Positions 27,027 through 36,114 are shown, numbered from the stretch's first letter. The stretch is 64,000 nt of DNA from Aquimarina sp. U1-2 (GCF_017897595.1 NZ_JAGKIK010000002.1:372001-436000); one strand, 5' to 3'. A program made the numbers and translations. Notes: a model not told the origin generated them from the sequence alone.

Positions 27027-28127
27027 TTAAAGATGTTTTTTTAAATGTTTTGAAATCAATTGCATAGCTTTGTCAGGTTCTTTACAGCTACGCGGATAAT
27101 AGTAATAGGCGAATTGATCGGCCATGGTGATAATAGTATCTAAATGTTTTTCTAGTAAAGGATACTCATTAGGCGTAGTTTTGAAGTTTTCAATAAGTAC
27201 CATACTTTTTAATCCTTTATCATGGGCCTTGGTTACATATCGATGTCCCACATTACCCTTGCCCAGTATAAATTTTTTACCTGTATAGGTTTCGGGCCGT
27301 TCGATATTGGGATACGCACGACCATCGGCTCCAAAATAATCCAGGTGCTTGATTTGAGAAGCTTGTTCGATCCAGGTATCGGTTAAATAGGGATAGGCAA
27401 AAAAATTAATGATCTTATCACCATGCTCTTTTTTGATATGATCATTTACATTCGAAATAAAATTACAATAATTGCCTTCATGTGTGATTAAGGCTTCTTT
27501 TTCTCCTGTTTCATACCCAGGGATGTGTTGTAATCTTGCTTTGGCCATGGCAGAATAATCCATTTGATAGGCTTTAGGCTCGTCCCAAACAACACCATCC
27601 AGATCCCATGTTTTAAATGCTTTATCCAGATGCTCAATAAAAAAGTCAAATACTTCGGGATAATAAATGCTACAAATCGGACCCGAGCTATGAAAATATG
27701 GGTTTCCATCACTTTTTAAAGACCAGGTATGTGGGTTTTTAGCAGCAAAAATACTGGGCATTTTAGGAGCACCGGCAAACACACCGGCCCATCGGCTTGT
27801 TACAAAGAACACTTTGATTCCTCGTTTATGCGCTTCGGTAACTATAGTTTCGATATTGCGTTCTGCTTTTCCAAAATCTACTTCAGAAATGGCCATGGTA
27901 AGCGCATTGGTACCATGATCTGCCATCCATTGCATATCTGCAGCAATATGTGCCGGATTATAATGAAAGGTATTTGCCCGATAATATAAATTATTGATCA
28001 AACTTGGTTTTTTTGGTTCTTCAGAAGTCGTATTACATGCGAAAGGAACACCAAGTACACTACTGCCTAAAGTGGCGGCGACTGTTAATTTGGTAAAATC
28101 ACGTCTATTCATTTGCTTAGTACTCAT
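27027..28127 (-). CDS. Tat-exported TIM-barrel protein, probable glycoside hydrolase of unrecognised family
   Basis: The 366-residue protein starts with a twin-arginine signal (MNRRDFTKLTVAA) and a possible lipobox (PFACN, Cys31). The rest looks like a TIM barrel: MADHGTNALTMAI, HKRGIKVFFVTSRW, DLDGVVWDEPK (Asp182-Glu183 at the end of a beta-strand, the usual place of a glycosidase acid), INFFAYPYL and LDYFGADGRAY. Twin-arginine export fits its neighbours. The start overlaps the cytochrome/PQQ gene by 4 bases (ATGA). The paralogue at 25127-25909 lacks the acidic pair. I infer a sugar-active enzyme; the substrate is unknown. Confidence 0.65.
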   Translation of the reverse strand: MSTKQMNRRDFTKLTVAATLGSSVLGVPFACNTTSEEPKKPSLINNLYYRANTFHYNPAHIAADMQWMADHGTNALTMAISEVDFGKAERNIETIVTEAHKRGIKVFFVTSRWAGVFAGAPKMPSIFAAKNPHTWSLKSDGNPYFHSSGPICSIYYPEVFDFFIEHLDKAFKTWDLDGVVWDEPKAYQMDYSAMAKARLQHIPGYETGEKEALITHEGNYCNFISNVNDHIKKEHGDKIINFFAYPYLTDTWIEQASQIKHLDYFGADGRAYPNIERPETYTGKKFILGKGNVGHRYVTKAHDKGLKSMVLIENFKTTPNEYPLLEKHLDTIITMADQFAYYYYPRSCKEPDKAMQLISKHLKKHL

Positions 28128-29695
28128 ACTGGATCTTTTGAATTATATGAGATTCGATAAATAGCACCTGCATAATCGTCGCTTACCAATATACTGCCAT
28201 CTGGTAATTGTAAAATATCAACAGGTCTTCCCCAGGCATCATTATTTTCATCGTCTAACCATCCTGTAACAAAAGGTTCGTAGCTTACGATCGAATCATT
28301 CTTTAGCGTAAGCTTCATAATTCGATATCCCTGTTTTTCAGATCTATTCCAAGAGCCATGTTCAGACACTAAGATGCTGTTTTTATATTCTTTTGGAAAC
28401 ATATTTCCGGTATAGAATTTTAAACTTACGGGAGCTGCATGTGCGACCAGATCATAGGCTGTAGGAACAAAATCGGTTAACGCACGTTGGTTTCCAAAGA
28501 TAGGATCCTTTATATCTTTTCCGTGATAAAATGGAAATCCGTAATGCTTCCCCTCTTCTTTAACCCTATTTATTTCGCAAGGCGGAAGATCATCACCCAT
28601 TAAATCGCGACCATTATCACTAAACCATAATTCTTTTGTTTTTGGGTGCCAATCATATCCGCGACTATTACGTACACCATGAGCTACAATTTCAAAATTT
28701 TGACCATCTGGAGAGATGCGTGTTATCGTAGAGAATATGTCATTTTCTTCAAGACAAACGTTACAAGGTGCTCCTACAGGCACGTACAATCGGTCATCGG
28801 GACCAAAACGAATATATTTATGTCCGTGTTTTTTAACAGGGGGATAGTTAAATATGACTTCGGGCTCAGGAGGATTATCTAATTGTGCTTCTATATTCTT
28901 ATATCTCAAAATACGGTCAATTTCACCAACATATAAGTCTTTGCCGCGCATAGCTACCCCCATAGGATCCCATTGTAGCCCATTACTCAATTTTCTAATG
29001 CGATCTGCCTTACCATCCTGATCTTCATCTTTGATAGCATAAATAAAGTGATCGTCGTTTCTTCGAGTACCTACGAATATAGTGTTACCTGGGCCCTGGG
29101 TGAGTGAACGCGGGTTTTCAAGTCCTTCGGCAAAAATTTCGACAGCAAACCCTTTTGGAGTATGAATCCGATTCAAAAGAATCTGCCCTTTTTTATAGGT
29201 TGAACCTACTCGACTTTCCTTTTTATCTATGTGTTTTATAGAAGCTTTATATTTTTTCTTATCAAAGGAGGGTTTTGTTTCAGAAAACCCTTCGGGTTCT
29301 TCAAGAGACTCTCCTGAACGAACTTTTTTCACCTCTTTTTCAGTTATTGCAGAAGCATTATTCCCAAAATCACTTCGAATATAACTTAGCACATTGGCAA
29401 TATCCTGGTCACTAAGGTGGGGTAGACCAGGCATTACATTATCATAAATTTCACCGCGAACTGTGATTTTGTCTTGTAGTCCATTAAGGATGATATGTAT
29501 CAAACGTTCTTTGCTTCCTATTACCCAACTTGTTTCAGCAATTGGGGGATGGGTTTCAGGTATACCCAACCCATTAGATTGATGACAAACTGCACAATTA
29601 GCGGTATATACTTCTCTGCCTTTCGTAAGGTCTACTTTAGGTTTGTGAGTACATCCAAAACATATAAAGACAACTAGTACAACAATGTTTTTCAT
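28124..29695 (-). CDS. Cytochrome c / PQQ-type sugar dehydrogenase fusion lipoprotein
   Basis: The 523-residue protein has a lipoprotein signal (FICFGCTHK), then a cytochrome c domain with CAVCH (Cys34, Cys37, His38) and an axial-ligand candidate in NVMPGLPH. The larger C-terminal domain is a six-bladed propeller of the soluble glucose/sorbosone dehydrogenase type (FAVEIFAEGLENPRSL, RFGPDDRLYVPVGAPCN, RDLMGDDLPPCEINR, SEHGSWNRSEKQGYR). It would oxidise a sugar outside the cytoplasm and pass electrons to its heme. Within the uronate locus it might oxidise released aldoses to aldonates for the exported enolase-type enzymes; this is inference. The start has the AAACGTATGAA context. Confidence 0.85.
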   Translation of the reverse strand: MKNIVVLVVFICFGCTHKPKVDLTKGREVYTANCAVCHQSNGLGIPETHPPIAETSWVIGSKERLIHIILNGLQDKITVRGEIYDNVMPGLPHLSDQDIANVLSYIRSDFGNNASAITEKEVKKVRSGESLEEPEGFSETKPSFDKKKYKASIKHIDKKESRVGSTYKKGQILLNRIHTPKGFAVEIFAEGLENPRSLTQGPGNTIFVGTRRNDDHFIYAIKDEDQDGKADRIRKLSNGLQWDPMGVAMRGKDLYVGEIDRILRYKNIEAQLDNPPEPEVIFNYPPVKKHGHKYIRFGPDDRLYVPVGAPCNVCLEENDIFSTITRISPDGQNFEIVAHGVRNSRGYDWHPKTKELWFSDNGRDLMGDDLPPCEINRVKEEGKHYGFPFYHGKDIKDPIFGNQRALTDFVPTAYDLVAHAAPVSLKFYTGNMFPKEYKNSILVSEHGSWNRSEKQGYRIMKLTLKNDSIVSYEPFVTGWLDDENNDAWGRPVDILQLPDGSILVSDDYAGAIYRISYNSKDPV

Positions 29696-29743
29696 ACGTT
29701 TAAATCTTTTTAATTGTTTGGAAACGAAATAATTAAAAAATTG
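29692..29743. repeat. Direct repeat around a start codon, copy 1
   Basis: TTCATACGTTTAAATCTTTTT, continued by AATTGTTTGGAAACGAAATA, is the leader and start of the PQQ gene (minus strand). A near copy lies at 29831-29883. Confidence 0.7.
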
Positions 29744-29785
29744 AGAACGTATGTAAGCGCTACGCTCTCACATTAAAAATTTTAA

Positions 29786-29841
29786 ACATTCCCTTTTGTG
29801 AAGTAATTTTTAAAATTTATTAATGCTCGTTTCATACGTTT
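29786..29841. repeat. Dispersed 55-base repeat, copy 1
   Basis: TTTTAAACATTCCCTTTTGTG, then AAGTAATTTTTAAAATTTAT and a CGTTTCATACG end, resembles 45541-45597 base for base over most of its length. Confidence 0.6.
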
Positions 29842-29883
29842 AACTATTTATAATTGTTTGAAAACGAAATGATTAAAAAATTA
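29831..29883. repeat. Direct repeat around a start-like codon, copy 2 (no gene)
   Basis: This copy of the 29692-29743 leader has the same TTTCATACGTTTAA and GAAACGAAATGATT blocks, but the ATG on the minus strand opens no gene before the other copy. It may be the leader of a deleted gene. Confidence 0.6.
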
Positions 29884-29911
29884 CCTTGTAATCATTTCGA
29901 TGGGCACCCTT

Positions 29912-31768
29912 CTAATTATTATCGCTTATTTTATTAGTATTCTTTTTAAGTATGTATAGCGCCAATCTCTTATCATATGGATCTTTTCTGTCTTTTGTTT
30001 TGCTAGCCAGTTTCGTTAGTTTGGGCATAAAAATTGACGGAATTTCTTGCATCTGGCTAAGCACATTAAGCGCCTGAACTCTTATAATGAGTTCTTTATG
30101 ATCCAAAATTGTGTATAGATAATCATATGCATATTTATTCTCATTATTTTCGTATAAAGCTTTAGCCATAACGATGCCTGTATAAGGTTTTACATCATAT
30201 AGCCTTTTTTTAAGGGTTACCAATGATTTGAAATCTAAGTTATTTTTTGTGCTCAAGATTTGTGCTATCCAAAAATTAATAACCGGGTTGTTACTCTCGA
30301 AATTTTTAAATAACTCGTCGGGAAGTATCGTATCACTATTATAATTTTCTTCAACCAGGTTCAAAACTCGTTCTAGAGGATACTCCTTAGAATGTGTATA
30401 TGTGAAGATCAAACCTTCTGTATCTATTTGTTGTAACATAGCTTCTGGAATAAAACCGGCATCACGGTTTTTGATTTGCCAATCGGTCAGGGCTTTAGAA
30501 AGCTTTGTTTTGATTGTAGATAATGTGGTATCCTTTGCAAGGTTTTTTAATTGAAAAGGATCTTCTTTAATGTCGTACAATTCTTCAAAGTCTCGTGCTT
30601 TGAAAAATTGGGATTGTGTATCATTCGTAGCATTGTCTAAGTATGCCTGATGCCAACTTTGCATACCTTTGGATTTCCACAATGTCTGGAGATAACCGCC
30701 ATATGGGATATTAGGGGTATAATTTCTGGTGTATCGATAGGTGCCATCGGTTACTGTGCGAACCATATTCATATGTTCGTCCATTCTACCAGCAAAACCA
30801 AAAGCCAGTTTTTTTTCGTTCTTACGACTTAAAAAAGGAGTTCCTTGAAATTGATCGGGTATTGAAATTCCAGCCAATTGCATTAATGTAGGCGGAAAAT
30901 CGATAAATGCCACGGGTTGGTTTACTTTTTCTCCTGGTTGGTATGTTGTGAGGTGTTTAAATTTTTCGGGAACTCTAACGATTAGTGGAACGTTAAGCCC
31001 TTGTTGTGTGGCATAACGTTTCGTGCCTGCTACAGCACCCCCATGATCACTATAGTAGAATATAATGGTACTTTCTAATAAATTTTCTTTTTCAAGTTCG
31101 TTCAGGATGTTACCAACTTTTGTATCCAAATCTTGCAAGCGGTCATAATATACGGCATAATCTGATCTCATTTCTGGAGTGTCTGGATGATAAGGATATA
31201 ACCTTATGTGGTCTGTTGGTGTTTTAGGAATGCTATCTCGATGTAGTTTACTTTCGTGTGTGTCATGAAGGTTGATAATAGAGAAAAAAGGTACTCCTTC
31301 TGGTCGATTTTTATACGATGAGGTTTTTGAATAATCACTCCATTCTTCAAGGCGATCAGGAGTATTATAATCTCTCTTGAAATTGTTTGTAGTATAATAT
31401 CCGGCATCTTTTAAAAGCTTTGGATAAAACTGAATACTATCAGGGATAGCATATGTCGATCGCATGTGCTGTGTACCTAGTGTTGGCGAATATATACCGG
31501 TTATTAACGTATTTCGTGAGGGAGCACAAACCGGGGCATTGCTGTAGGCATTTGTAAATAGAATTCCGTTAGAAGCTAATCGATCCAGATTAGGAGTTAT
31601 TGCGAGTGTATCTCCATAAGCGCCCAGCCACGGACTATTATCTTCGGAAACGATCCAAAGAATATTAGGTTGTACGGTATTTTCTTGATGATCATTTTTA
31701 TCTTTTTTACAAGCTTGTAAAAACATAAAGGATAAACAAATGATAATAAAACTAATTGGGCTATTCAT
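29912..31768 (-). CDS. S1-family sulfatase (formylglycine type), second, with C-terminal helical extension
   Basis: The 618-residue lipoprotein (FLQACKKD, Cys20) has the sulfatase signature VCAPSRNTLITG, with Cys81 the formylglycine residue, and the metal site VSEDNSPWLGAYGD. It resembles heparan N-sulfatase-type (SGSH-like) sulfatases, with FYYSDHGGAVAGTKR later. Residues beyond about 500 (VTLKKRLYDVKPYTGIVMAK, ELIIRVQALNVLSQM) look like HEAT-type helical repeats, seen in some S1 sulfatases. It lies downstream of uxuA, separated by 266 bases. With the first sulfatase it implies a glycan sulfated at more than one position or residue. Confidence 0.87.
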   Translation of the reverse strand: MNSPISFIIICLSFMFLQACKKDKNDHQENTVQPNILWIVSEDNSPWLGAYGDTLAITPNLDRLASNGILFTNAYSNAPVCAPSRNTLITGIYSPTLGTQHMRSTYAIPDSIQFYPKLLKDAGYYTTNNFKRDYNTPDRLEEWSDYSKTSSYKNRPEGVPFFSIINLHDTHESKLHRDSIPKTPTDHIRLYPYHPDTPEMRSDYAVYYDRLQDLDTKVGNILNELEKENLLESTIIFYYSDHGGAVAGTKRYATQQGLNVPLIVRVPEKFKHLTTYQPGEKVNQPVAFIDFPPTLMQLAGISIPDQFQGTPFLSRKNEKKLAFGFAGRMDEHMNMVRTVTDGTYRYTRNYTPNIPYGGYLQTLWKSKGMQSWHQAYLDNATNDTQSQFFKARDFEELYDIKEDPFQLKNLAKDTTLSTIKTKLSKALTDWQIKNRDAGFIPEAMLQQIDTEGLIFTYTHSKEYPLERVLNLVEENYNSDTILPDELFKNFESNNPVINFWIAQILSTKNNLDFKSLVTLKKRLYDVKPYTGIVMAKALYENNENKYAYDYLYTILDHKELIIRVQALNVLSQMQEIPSIFMPKLTKLASKTKDRKDPYDKRLALYILKKNTNKISDNN

Positions 31769-32034
31769 ATGGTATACATTTTGAATGTGTTACTAACCTT
31801 AAATGTACGTTATTAGCGGAAGAATTAATCCCCAATTTACTTTTAAGACCGTTTTTAGCAGCTATATTTTTATTCCATAAATATGAACATGGATCTACGC
31901 TTAGATAGATTGGGATATCCCGATCTGGCTTGGTTTTTCTCCATAGGCTATTTGCAGCGCATAAAGTGTTATATAAAACAAAACGGGCAGTAAAGATTGC
32001 AGTAACCAAAGGACGAATAGTCATGATTTTTAAT

Positions 32035-33198
32035 TTATTTAGTAAGTATACCAAGTTCTAATCCACGCAATTCTGCTAATCCTTTTAGTCTTCCGATAGC
32101 AGTATATCCAGGATTGGTACTTTTTTGTAGATCATCTAACATTTGATGACCATGATCGGGGCGCATAGGTATTGATTTGTCTTTTTTTTGTTGTAAAGCG
32201 ATGAGTTCCTTCATTACGTTAAACATGGGGACATCACCCTCGAGATGATTTGCTTCGTAAAAACTACCGTCAGTTTCAACCTGCACACTTCTTAAATGTA
32301 TAAAATTAATCCATGCTCCTAGCTCTTTTATCATGTTCGGCAAATTATTATCTTTTCGTACTCCCAGAGAACCGGTACAAAATGTAATTCCGTTATAGTC
32401 ACTTTTTGTATTTGAAATAATACGTCTTAAATCTTCTGTATTGCTTACTACACGAGGTAATCCAAAAATTGAGTACGGAGGGTCATCAGGATGTATAGCC
32501 ATAAATACTTTACTTTCTTCGGCCACAGGGATAATTTCATCTAAAAACAGTTGCAAATTTGTAGCTAAAACATCACTATCAATATGGCGATAGGTATCTA
32601 AGGCTTCTTGAAATTGTTGAAGTATATATCCTTCTTCGGCTCCTGGTAAACCGGCAATAATAGTTTTTGTTAATGTTGTGGTACCCTCTTCTGAAAGAAG
32701 TTCGTAATACGCTTTTCCTTTTTCGAGTTGTTGTTGCGTATAACTCGTCTGTGCAGAAGGTCGTTTAAGAATAAAACAATCAAATGCAACCAGAGCCCGC
32801 ATATCAAATCGAAGTGCCCTGGCACCATTGCGTAATTCGAACTGTAAATCTGTTCGAGTCCAATCCAGAATTGGCATAAAATTATAGCAAACAGTATGGA
32901 TACCTTCAGAAGATAAATTTTTAATTGTTTGTTTATAATGGTTTATGAACAGTTTAAAATCACCACTTCTGGTTTTAATTGCTTCATGTACCGGAACACT
33001 CTCTACCACCGACCATGTTAAACCTGCGTTCTCGATTATTTTCTTATGTTTAGAGATTTCTTCAATACTCCAAACTTCGCCATTGGGGATATGATGCAAT
33101 GCCGACACTACTCCGGTGGCGCCAGCTTGTCGAATGTTGGATAGTGATACAGAATCTTTAGGACCATACCATCGCATTGTTTGCTCTAATGTTTTCAT
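32035..33198 (-). CDS. uxuA: Mannonate dehydratase
   Basis: The 387-residue protein is a UxuA-type mannonate dehydratase (MRWYGPKDSVSLSNIRQAGATG, YNFMPILDWTRTDL, AIHPDDPPYSIFGLPRVVS, HLRSVQ, RPDHGHQM). It dehydrates D-mannonate to KDG, the last step of the glucuronate branch before KdgK. The His, Asp and Cys-type metal ligands in HPDD, CTGSLG and RPDHGH are present. Its ATG has the AAACGT context shared with four other starts. Upstream is the SDR reductase that would make mannonate, separated by a family B repeat. Confidence 0.94.
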   Translation of the reverse strand: MKTLEQTMRWYGPKDSVSLSNIRQAGATGVVSALHHIPNGEVWSIEEISKHKKIIENAGLTWSVVESVPVHEAIKTRSGDFKLFINHYKQTIKNLSSEGIHTVCYNFMPILDWTRTDLQFELRNGARALRFDMRALVAFDCFILKRPSAQTSYTQQQLEKGKAYYELLSEEGTTTLTKTIIAGLPGAEEGYILQQFQEALDTYRHIDSDVLATNLQLFLDEIIPVAEESKVFMAIHPDDPPYSIFGLPRVVSNTEDLRRIISNTKSDYNGITFCTGSLGVRKDNNLPNMIKELGAWINFIHLRSVQVETDGSFYEANHLEGDVPMFNVMKELIALQQKKDKSIPMRPDHGHQMLDDLQKSTNPGYTAIGRLKGLAELRGLELGILTK

Positions 33199-33217
33199 AC
33201 GTTTAAATGTTTTTAAT

Positions 33218-33312
33218 TGTCAGACCTGCCTGCCTAGCTGCTGGTAGGCTGGTGGAATCGCCAAAGCTTCATATCTGTAGGTATCACCCTCGTGGTTATG
33301 GCTTATTTCATA
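33218..33312 (-). repeat. Dispersed repeat, family B, copy 2
   Basis: The full element between the SDR and uxuA genes has TCAGACCTGCCTGCCTAG, TGGTAGGCTGGTGGAATCGCC and TTATGGCTTATTTCATAT. CCTGCCTGCC and its partner can fold into a hairpin. The SDR stop is 9 bases away. Confidence 0.75.
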
Positions 33313-33320
33313 TTCAATTT

Positions 33321-34136
33321 TTAAACTCCCGAGAATGCATTAAATCCACCATCGATAGGGATAATGGTTCCGGTTACAAATTTTGCAGCATCACTACACA
33401 GCCATTGTATGGCACCTAATAATTCGTTTGGGTCTCCAAAACGACCCATGGGCGTATGTTCAATGATTTGTTGACCTCGTTGTGTTAAGTTTCCGTCTGT
33501 ATGTGTTAAGAGATTTCTGTTTTGTTCGGTAAGAAAAAATCCGGGAGCAATGGCATTAACTCGTAGTCCTTCACCATATTTATGTGCGCACTCTACAGCA
33601 AGCCACTGTGTAAGATTATCGATAGCAGCTTTTGAAGATGAATAGCCCATAACTCGGGTAAGTGGCCTGGATGCTGCCATAGATGAAATGTTAATAATAC
33701 TTCCGGTTTTGTTGTCAAGAAATAGTGGTAACAGGATTTTAGTCGGTAAAAAAGTTCCCATATAATTCAATTCCATAACTTTTTGAAGCGCTTCGGTATC
33801 ACAATCATCTATAGACTGATCAGGCATAATTACAGCGCCTGGCATATTTCCTCCTGCAGCATTAATTAATACATCAATCTTACCAAATTGTTTTTGGAGC
33901 TGTGTTTTAACCGCTGTCAATTGTTTTTCGTCGGTGACATCGGCAATTGCAGGAAAAGCTTGACCACCGGTAGTTTTAATTTTATCTACTAGTTTTTCGA
34001 CTTTCTTTTTTGATCTGCCAAGTACGATGACTACAGCTTCTTCTTGTGCCAAATATGTAGAGATCGCCGTACCTAAAACGCCCGTGGCCCCGCTGATTAC
34101 AATAATTTTATTTTTAATTGAAAATAGTGATGTCAT
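33321..34136 (-). CDS. SDR-family D-mannonate oxidoreductase (fructuronate reductase)
   Basis: The 271-residue short-chain dehydrogenase has the glycine motif SGATGVLG, NAAGGNMPG, the catalytic Ser (NISSMAA) and YSSSK (Tyr-x-x-x-Lys), and IPIDGGFNAFSGV at the C-terminus. These features match the YjmF-type enzymes that reduce D-fructuronate to D-mannonate and replace UxuB. The position between uxaA and uxuA supports this. KduD-type 5-keto-4-deoxyuronate reductases are the closest alternative, but they are about 20 residues shorter and usually sit beside KduI, which is absent here. Confidence 0.83.
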   Translation of the reverse strand: MTSLFSIKNKIIVISGATGVLGTAISTYLAQEEAVVIVLGRSKKKVEKLVDKIKTTGGQAFPAIADVTDEKQLTAVKTQLQKQFGKIDVLINAAGGNMPGAVIMPDQSIDDCDTEALQKVMELNYMGTFLPTKILLPLFLDNKTGSIINISSMAASRPLTRVMGYSSSKAAIDNLTQWLAVECAHKYGEGLRVNAIAPGFFLTEQNRNLLTHTDGNLTQRGQQIIEHTPMGRFGDPNELLGAIQWLCSDAAKFVTGTIIPIDGGFNAFSGV

Positions 34137-34146
34137 GTATTTTTAC

Positions 34147-35790
34147 TTAAAGTGAAATTCCTCTTTTCCAGGGTATAAAATCATCCTGATGTAAGTGTTG
34201 AGCTTTTGTTTTTATTTGTCCGCTAGCTACTTTAATAATTAGTGCAAGTAGCTTTTCTCCCATTTCTTTGATCGTGTGATCGCCGGTAATGATAGATCCG
34301 GTATCTATATCGATAATATCATTCATTCGCTTTGCCAAAGTGGTGTTTGATGAAATTTTGACTACAGGTGCAATAGGATTTCCGGTTGGGGTACCTAGAC
34401 CTGTTGTAAAAAGAATGATATTTGCCCCAGAGCCTGCCAGTGCTGTTGTACTTTCAACATCGTTGCCAGGTGTGCATAATAGATTCAGTCCTCTTTTTTT
34501 TGCATATTCAGTATAGTCTAAAACATCTACTATAGGTGAAGTTCCCCCTTTTTTTGCTGCTCCTGCACTTTTCATAGCGTCGGTGATGAGCCCGTCTTTA
34601 ATATTACCCGGACTTGGGTTCATATCAAATCCCGATCCTACAGCTTCGGCAGCATTTGCATAAGATTTCATAAGATGAATAAACTTATTGGCTATAGTTG
34701 TATTATTACATCGATCAATAAGTTGTTGTTCTACACCACAAAGCTCTGGAAACTCTGCCAATATCGCTTTTCCGCCAAGAGCGACAATAAGATCAGAAAC
34801 TCGACCTACAGTAGGGTTAGCAGATATTCCCGAGAATCCGTCAGATCCGCCACATTCTAAACCTATGGTTAATTTGCTTAAAGGAGCGGGCTTACGCTTT
34901 AAAGTGTTCGCCTCGATAAGCCCATTAAATGTTTTTTGTATGGCTTTGGCAAGCATACTTTGCTCTGTACCTTCTTTTTGTTGTTCTATATAAAATACAG
35001 ATTTATCGTGATCAGGATTCAAGCTTTTAAGCTTTTCTTGCAATATAGAAATCTGTGCATTTTGACATCCAAGACTCAGTATTGTAGCTCCGGCTACGTT
35101 TGGATTATTAATATAGCCAGCAAATAGACTACAGAGCATTTCTGCATCCTGTCTCGTACCCCCGCAACCGCCTTGATGTGTTAAAAACTTAATGCCATCT
35201 ACATTTTCGAATATCGAAGAAGAAGTTGAGGTATGAGTAACCATCTCGAAGGGTTCAGCACTATGGTTTTTACCTTGCTCATATAAACGTACCATTCGAC
35301 GAACATACGCTTTATATGGATTTTGTTTAACGAAACCAAGTTCTTCGAGAAATGCGTTTTTCATCACTTCGACATTTCTGTTCTCACAAAACACCAGGGG
35401 TATTACAAGCCAGTAATTAGCAGTGCCTACTTGCCCGTCGTTTCTGTGATACCCCAAAAAAAATTGATCTTTCCATACACTTACATCTGGCAAATCCCAG
35501 TGAAACAAAGTTTCTTTATTGGTGTAGGACTGCGATTGATGGGATACATTAACTGTAGAAATTTTTTCTCCGCTATCTATTTTTGTAGTGGCTTTTCCCA
35601 CCAGTGTACCATACATGATAATATCTTCGCCTGGATTAATAGTGTATTTGGCGAATTTGTGTTTGGCGGGAATAGGATTGTGAATTGTAATTCTTGTAGT
35701 TACATCAATAACTTCATCATCTTTATAAAGATCCTCGAGCGCAACAAGAACATTATCTTTTGGATGTATTTTTAAGAATTTGTGATTCAT
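34147..35790 (-). CDS. uxaA: Altronate dehydratase
   Basis: The 547-residue protein has an N-terminal SAF domain (about 1-95, KIHPKDNVLVAL) and the UxaA/GarD catalytic body with HQGGCGGTR, LGCQNAQ, LECGGSDGFSGISANP and CTPGNDVESTTALAGSG. It converts altronate to KDG, closing the galacturonate branch. It starts 24 bases from a LacI operator and is followed after 10 bases by the SDR gene. It probably leads a long minus-strand operon that reaches uxuA and perhaps the sulfatase, PQQ and TIM-barrel genes. Confidence 0.94.
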   Translation of the reverse strand: MNHKFLKIHPKDNVLVALEDLYKDDEVIDVTTRITIHNPIPAKHKFAKYTINPGEDIIMYGTLVGKATTKIDSGEKISTVNVSHQSQSYTNKETLFHWDLPDVSVWKDQFFLGYHRNDGQVGTANYWLVIPLVFCENRNVEVMKNAFLEELGFVKQNPYKAYVRRMVRLYEQGKNHSAEPFEMVTHTSTSSSIFENVDGIKFLTHQGGCGGTRQDAEMLCSLFAGYINNPNVAGATILSLGCQNAQISILQEKLKSLNPDHDKSVFYIEQQKEGTEQSMLAKAIQKTFNGLIEANTLKRKPAPLSKLTIGLECGGSDGFSGISANPTVGRVSDLIVALGGKAILAEFPELCGVEQQLIDRCNNTTIANKFIHLMKSYANAAEAVGSGFDMNPSPGNIKDGLITDAMKSAGAAKKGGTSPIVDVLDYTEYAKKRGLNLLCTPGNDVESTTALAGSGANIILFTTGLGTPTGNPIAPVVKISSNTTLAKRMNDIIDIDTGSIITGDHTIKEMGEKLLALIIKVASGQIKTKAQHLHQDDFIPWKRGISL

Positions 35791-36114
35791 TTTAAGATTT
35801 AATTATTATATTGCGCAATCGATTGCACAATTTACATAAAAAAATAGAATTGTACACAAAAAGCGATAGAAAATTAAATAATTGAAGTTTAATAAATAAA
35901 AATATAAGTGAGTTAGAATGATTTGTTAAGTGTTATCCTCGCTGGAGTTAAGAGGGTATCCCAAAGAATCATTTTGAATAATTGTCTAAGTATATAAGGA
36001 GGGTTACATAGCTTTTTCTAATAGCACCGCCAAAGGGTATAATACCCCTGAAATAGTTTACTGATAAATTGTAATCACTCATTAAATAGTATCTTTATGA
36101 GAAACTTGTTCTAA
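35791..36114. other. Divergent promoter region uxaA / kdgK
   Basis: This 324-base region carries one LacI operator close to uxaA, and a short GCACCGCCAAAGGGTATA stretch that resembles sequence near 541. No coding frame is visible. The operator could serve both directions. Confidence 0.55.
35814..35827. promoter_or_regulatory. LacI-type operator 6
   Basis: CGCAATCGATTGCA lies 24 bases upstream of the uxaA start, close enough to block initiation directly. It is the only copy in the kdgK/uxaA divergent region. Confidence 0.8.

Noticed and set aside
31761..32054. Small frame of 97 codons (or 87 from ATG 32024) between the second sulfatase and uxuA
   Set aside because: It overlaps both neighbours, has no recognisable domain and an odd composition. 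I cannot support it as a gene.
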